From CAYYIS01 sp964470965 (GTDB lineage: Bacteria > JAAXHH01 > JABIQT01), in NCBI GenBank assembly GCA_964470965.1, contig CAYYIS010000011.1:45270-109269 (forward strand): a stretch of 64,000 nt of DNA, written 5' to 3'. Position 1 is the first letter of the stretch, and the number at the start of each line of letters is the position of its first letter. Below are positions 62,287 through 64,000 of the stretch, one piece after another. The notes beneath the pieces were generated by a model, which was not told the DNA's origin, did no database searches, and saw only the letters and a list, made by a program, of their open reading frames with translations. The translations under genes were made by a program, and so were the position numbers.

Positions 62287-63777
62287 TCAAAAAAGCCCCA
62301 GTTGCAAATCAGGCTTTTCTTCCTCTGCTGTTTCTTCCCTTGTCAGCGCTGCCGTGTCGTCTACATAGAGGACAGACATACCCGGAATCACCAGGTTCAG
62401 ACAGGAGAGTAGGTCGCCGTGTGAGATGGTGGTTACCGGTTCATGGGCTTTTTGCCGCCAGGTTTCGCGGACACAGCTGAAACACAGGCGCCGGCTTTGC
62501 CTGTCGCCGTCCCGGTGTTCCGCGATGAGAAGGCTGTCGTCGGTAATTTGGCTGAGGACGGTCGGCGCGTGCGTGTTTATAATGACCTGGCGGGGAGGAT
62601 TAGTCGGTCCCGCCGGGCGTGAGGCATCCACCGCAATATCTCGCAGTAGACGGATCAAAGCCGGTATGCGCTCCGAGTGGATCCCATTTTCCGGCTCTTC
62701 GACACATAGGAGCCCGTGGGCATCCGGATCCATTTCCAGGATGGCAAACGCCAGGAATCGCAGCGTGCCGTCCGAAAGAGCACGGGCAGGATGTACCGTG
62801 CCGTCCCGCGTCATCGCGAAAAGCGTCAGAAGCTCCTGGCGCTGGTCGCGGTCTACCCAGATGCTCCGAATGTCATCGATCAGTTCCGACAGTCGGTCCG
62901 CTACATGGCGGTATGTCTTTTCGAGCGCTTCGTCTTCTGGTAAATCCAACGTTTGGGCATTACGGTCGGCAATGTGGTACAACATCGACGGCAGATGCAG
63001 TCCATCGGATCCCAGTCGCGGTGAGGCTGTGAATTCGTCGGGGCGTCGCAGTGCGGAAGGTTCCAAGTGCAGTACACGCCAGGATTGCATCTCGCTGCGC
63101 GCCAAAACCGCCGTGGGCGTGGCCGCCGTATTGGCCACCGAAAGCACTGTGCGGGGCAGGTCAGTAGCCGTCCGGGACACCGGGCCGCTGCCGGTGCCGT
63201 CCTGATGAAGCGTGATTACTCTGGTGGGGCCGTCCTCTTCGGTTGAGATGAACGGCGTGGCGCGTCGTCCATGAATCATGGTGCGGCGCCATGCGGGTTT
63301 GTGGGGAAACAGCAAGTTTTTAGTTGCTTCTCCGATGTTGATGTGGTCCAGTTCTTCCTTGATTATTTCCAGGGCGCCGAACGACCGGTAGTTACCGGAT
63401 ATTCCGTTCGCATCCTGTCGGTATGCGAGCGTAACGCTGTACTTCAGAAACGTAGTACTGGCAATTGCCTTCTGTCCCAGTGCGTCTACACCCGAACCGG
63501 GTATAATCATCTCTGCTTCGAACGACATTTCTTCCGCATAACGTCCGTCCGCGTGTCGGAATAGACTGCGCAAATCCGTCGTCCGTCCGCCAGCCTTGCG
63601 TACGGATAAAGCAGCCTCTGTAAGCGGAAGTTCCGTGAGCGCGCTGAGAAACTGGATCGCGTCGAACAGGTTCGACTTGCCAACGCCGTTTGGTCCTGTT
63701 ACGCAGGTAAACGGTCCGAAGCGCACGTCCACATTAGTCAGGTTTTTGAAACAAGAGACCTTTAAACGTGTGAGCAT
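62287..63777 (-). CDS. AAA-family ATPase, RecF/OLD-like (ABC-type ATPase fold)
   Basis: A 496-residue ATPase. The N-terminus has LKVSCFKNLTNVDVRFGPFT and the Walker A GPNGVGKSN near residue 30. The C-terminal part has a RALSDGTLRFLAF signature, the Walker B-like LLCVEEPENGIH and INTHAPTVLSQ, as in OLD and AAA_21 proteins. No TOPRIM nuclease domain follows; the last 110 residues are unassigned. Such ATPases act in DNA repair or phage defence, usually with a partner. The Smr gene behind it may be that partner. A good promoter precedes it. Confidence 0.87.
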   Translation of the reverse strand: MLTRLKVSCFKNLTNVDVRFGPFTCVTGPNGVGKSNLFDAIQFLSALTELPLTEAALSVRKAGGRTTDLRSLFRHADGRYAEEMSFEAEMIIPGSGVDALGQKAIASTTFLKYSVTLAYRQDANGISGNYRSFGALEIIKEELDHINIGEATKNLLFPHKPAWRRTMIHGRRATPFISTEEDGPTRVITLHQDGTGSGPVSRTATDLPRTVLSVANTAATPTAVLARSEMQSWRVLHLEPSALRRPDEFTASPRLGSDGLHLPSMLYHIADRNAQTLDLPEDEALEKTYRHVADRLSELIDDIRSIWVDRDQRQELLTLFAMTRDGTVHPARALSDGTLRFLAFAILEMDPDAHGLLCVEEPENGIHSERIPALIRLLRDIAVDASRPAGPTNPPRQVIINTHAPTVLSQITDDSLLIAEHRDGDRQSRRLCFSCVRETWRQKAHEPVTTISHGDLLSCLNLVIPGMSVLYVDDTAALTREETAEEEKPDLQLGLF

Positions 63778-63816
63778 TGGTGATCCCGGGGGATGATCGA
63801 TGGGTTTTCTCCAGTT

Positions 63817-63844
63817 AATATATATCCTGTAAATATAGTGTCAA
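63817..63844 (-). promoter_or_regulatory. sigma70-like promoter for the AAA ATPase gene
   Basis: On the minus strand a perfect TTGACA (63844-63839), a 16-bp spacer and TATATT (63822-63817). The start point near 63810 gives a leader of about 33 nt before the ATG at 63777. Confidence 0.6.
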
Positions 63845-63949
63845 GCGTTGGGCCGTCCAATGTAGATACGGCGATCAGTACATAGATTTTCGTTGCGTTT
63901 TATGTGTATGAGATTCATGTTAGGAATACATCGATGGAGTGAACTTTTT

Positions 63950-63963
63950 GCAAACATGTTTGC
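63950..63963. promoter_or_regulatory. 14-bp perfect palindrome, possible operator
   Basis: GCAAACATGTTTGC is a perfect 14-bp palindrome about 105 bp upstream of the ATPase -35. It has the size and symmetry of a dimeric repressor site. The gene it might control could lie beyond the window. Confidence 0.4.
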
Positions 63964-64000
63964 CCTGCATGAATGATCCGACACGGCCATGGGATGTGTC

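Larger units (their letters stand above)
63778..64000. other. Right-end intergenic region
   Basis: About 220 bp upstream of the ATPase gene to the window edge. It contains the ATPase promoter and the 14-bp palindrome at 63950-63963. No gene is visible. Confidence 0.5.

Overview
The window reads as a chromosomal segment from an uncultured, free-living or host-associated Gram-negative-type bacterium with moderate GC. No rRNA, tRNA, CRISPR array, transposase or phage gene was seen. The family content (five phytanoyl-CoA-dioxygenase-type domains in four genes, B12-binding-type radical SAM enzymes, luciferase-like monooxygenases, creatininases, enolase-superfamily enzymes, XrtA-associated polysaccharide genes, a DUF2961 remnant) recalls Poribacteria, Latescibacterota and Planctomycetota-like lineages. 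That placement is inference only.

Layout. (1) 0-7.4 kb, minus strand: a partial GxDLY-type SGNH hydrolase with its own sigma70-like promoter, then a run of seven genes (SPASM radical SAM, FemAB-like acyltransferase, XrtA-type polysaccharide deacetylase, GT2, amidohydrolase, methyltransferase, sugar isomerase-like protein). (2) 8.1-9.8 kb, plus strand: PhyH dioxygenase plus 2-keto-4-pentenoate hydratase-like gene. (3) 9.8-19.7 kb, minus strand: a tightly packed operon of a GT4/winged-helix/nucleotidyltransferase fusion, three consecutive B12-type radical SAM proteins, a methyltransferase, a GT4 and a membrane GT39-like glycosyltransferase. This is the best candidate for an undescribed glycan or lipid biosynthetic system. 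(4) 20.0-29.0 kb: central metabolism, with gltBD (glutamate synthase), a divergent GltC-like LysR regulator and pgk. A perfect ATCTC-N5-GAGAT dyad sits about 65 bp upstream of the predicted gltB start point. (5) 29.0-48.8 kb, minus strand: a tandem PhyH protein lacking the usual iron-binding Asp in both domains, a lipoprotein with a clear terminator, a creatininase, then a long run from PhoX through HPPD and HGD (tyrosine to homogentisate to maleylacetoacetate) to aldolases, an amidohydrolase, an Ldh-type dehydrogenase and two luciferase-like monooxygenases. A second operon holds a mannonate-dehydratase-like enolase, an RDD membrane protein, a GH29 fucosidase and an MFS transporter. (6) 48.8-55.4 kb, minus strand: HAD phosphatase, beta-propeller, methyltransferase, Ntn asparaginase, enolase-superfamily enzyme. 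(7) 55.8-61.9 kb, plus strand: cupin, amidotransferase, NicO-type metal transporter, PhyH, SDR, HpaB-like oxygenase, creatininase. (8) 61.9-63.8 kb, minus strand: Smr protein and RecF/OLD-like ATPase.

Gene decay is conspicuous. I read a frameshifted DUF2961 gene (49.0-49.8 kb), an SDR remnant just behind a phyH gene (47.7-47.9 kb), a frameshifted DUF1761 gene (61.5-61.9 kb), a probable internally deleted dehydrogenase E1-alpha gene (27.6 kb) and a possible SDR tail (32.2 kb). Several promoters fit TTGACA-N16/17-TATAAT well, so a sigma70-type housekeeping factor is likely.

All family assignments come from reading motifs by eye; no database search was run.
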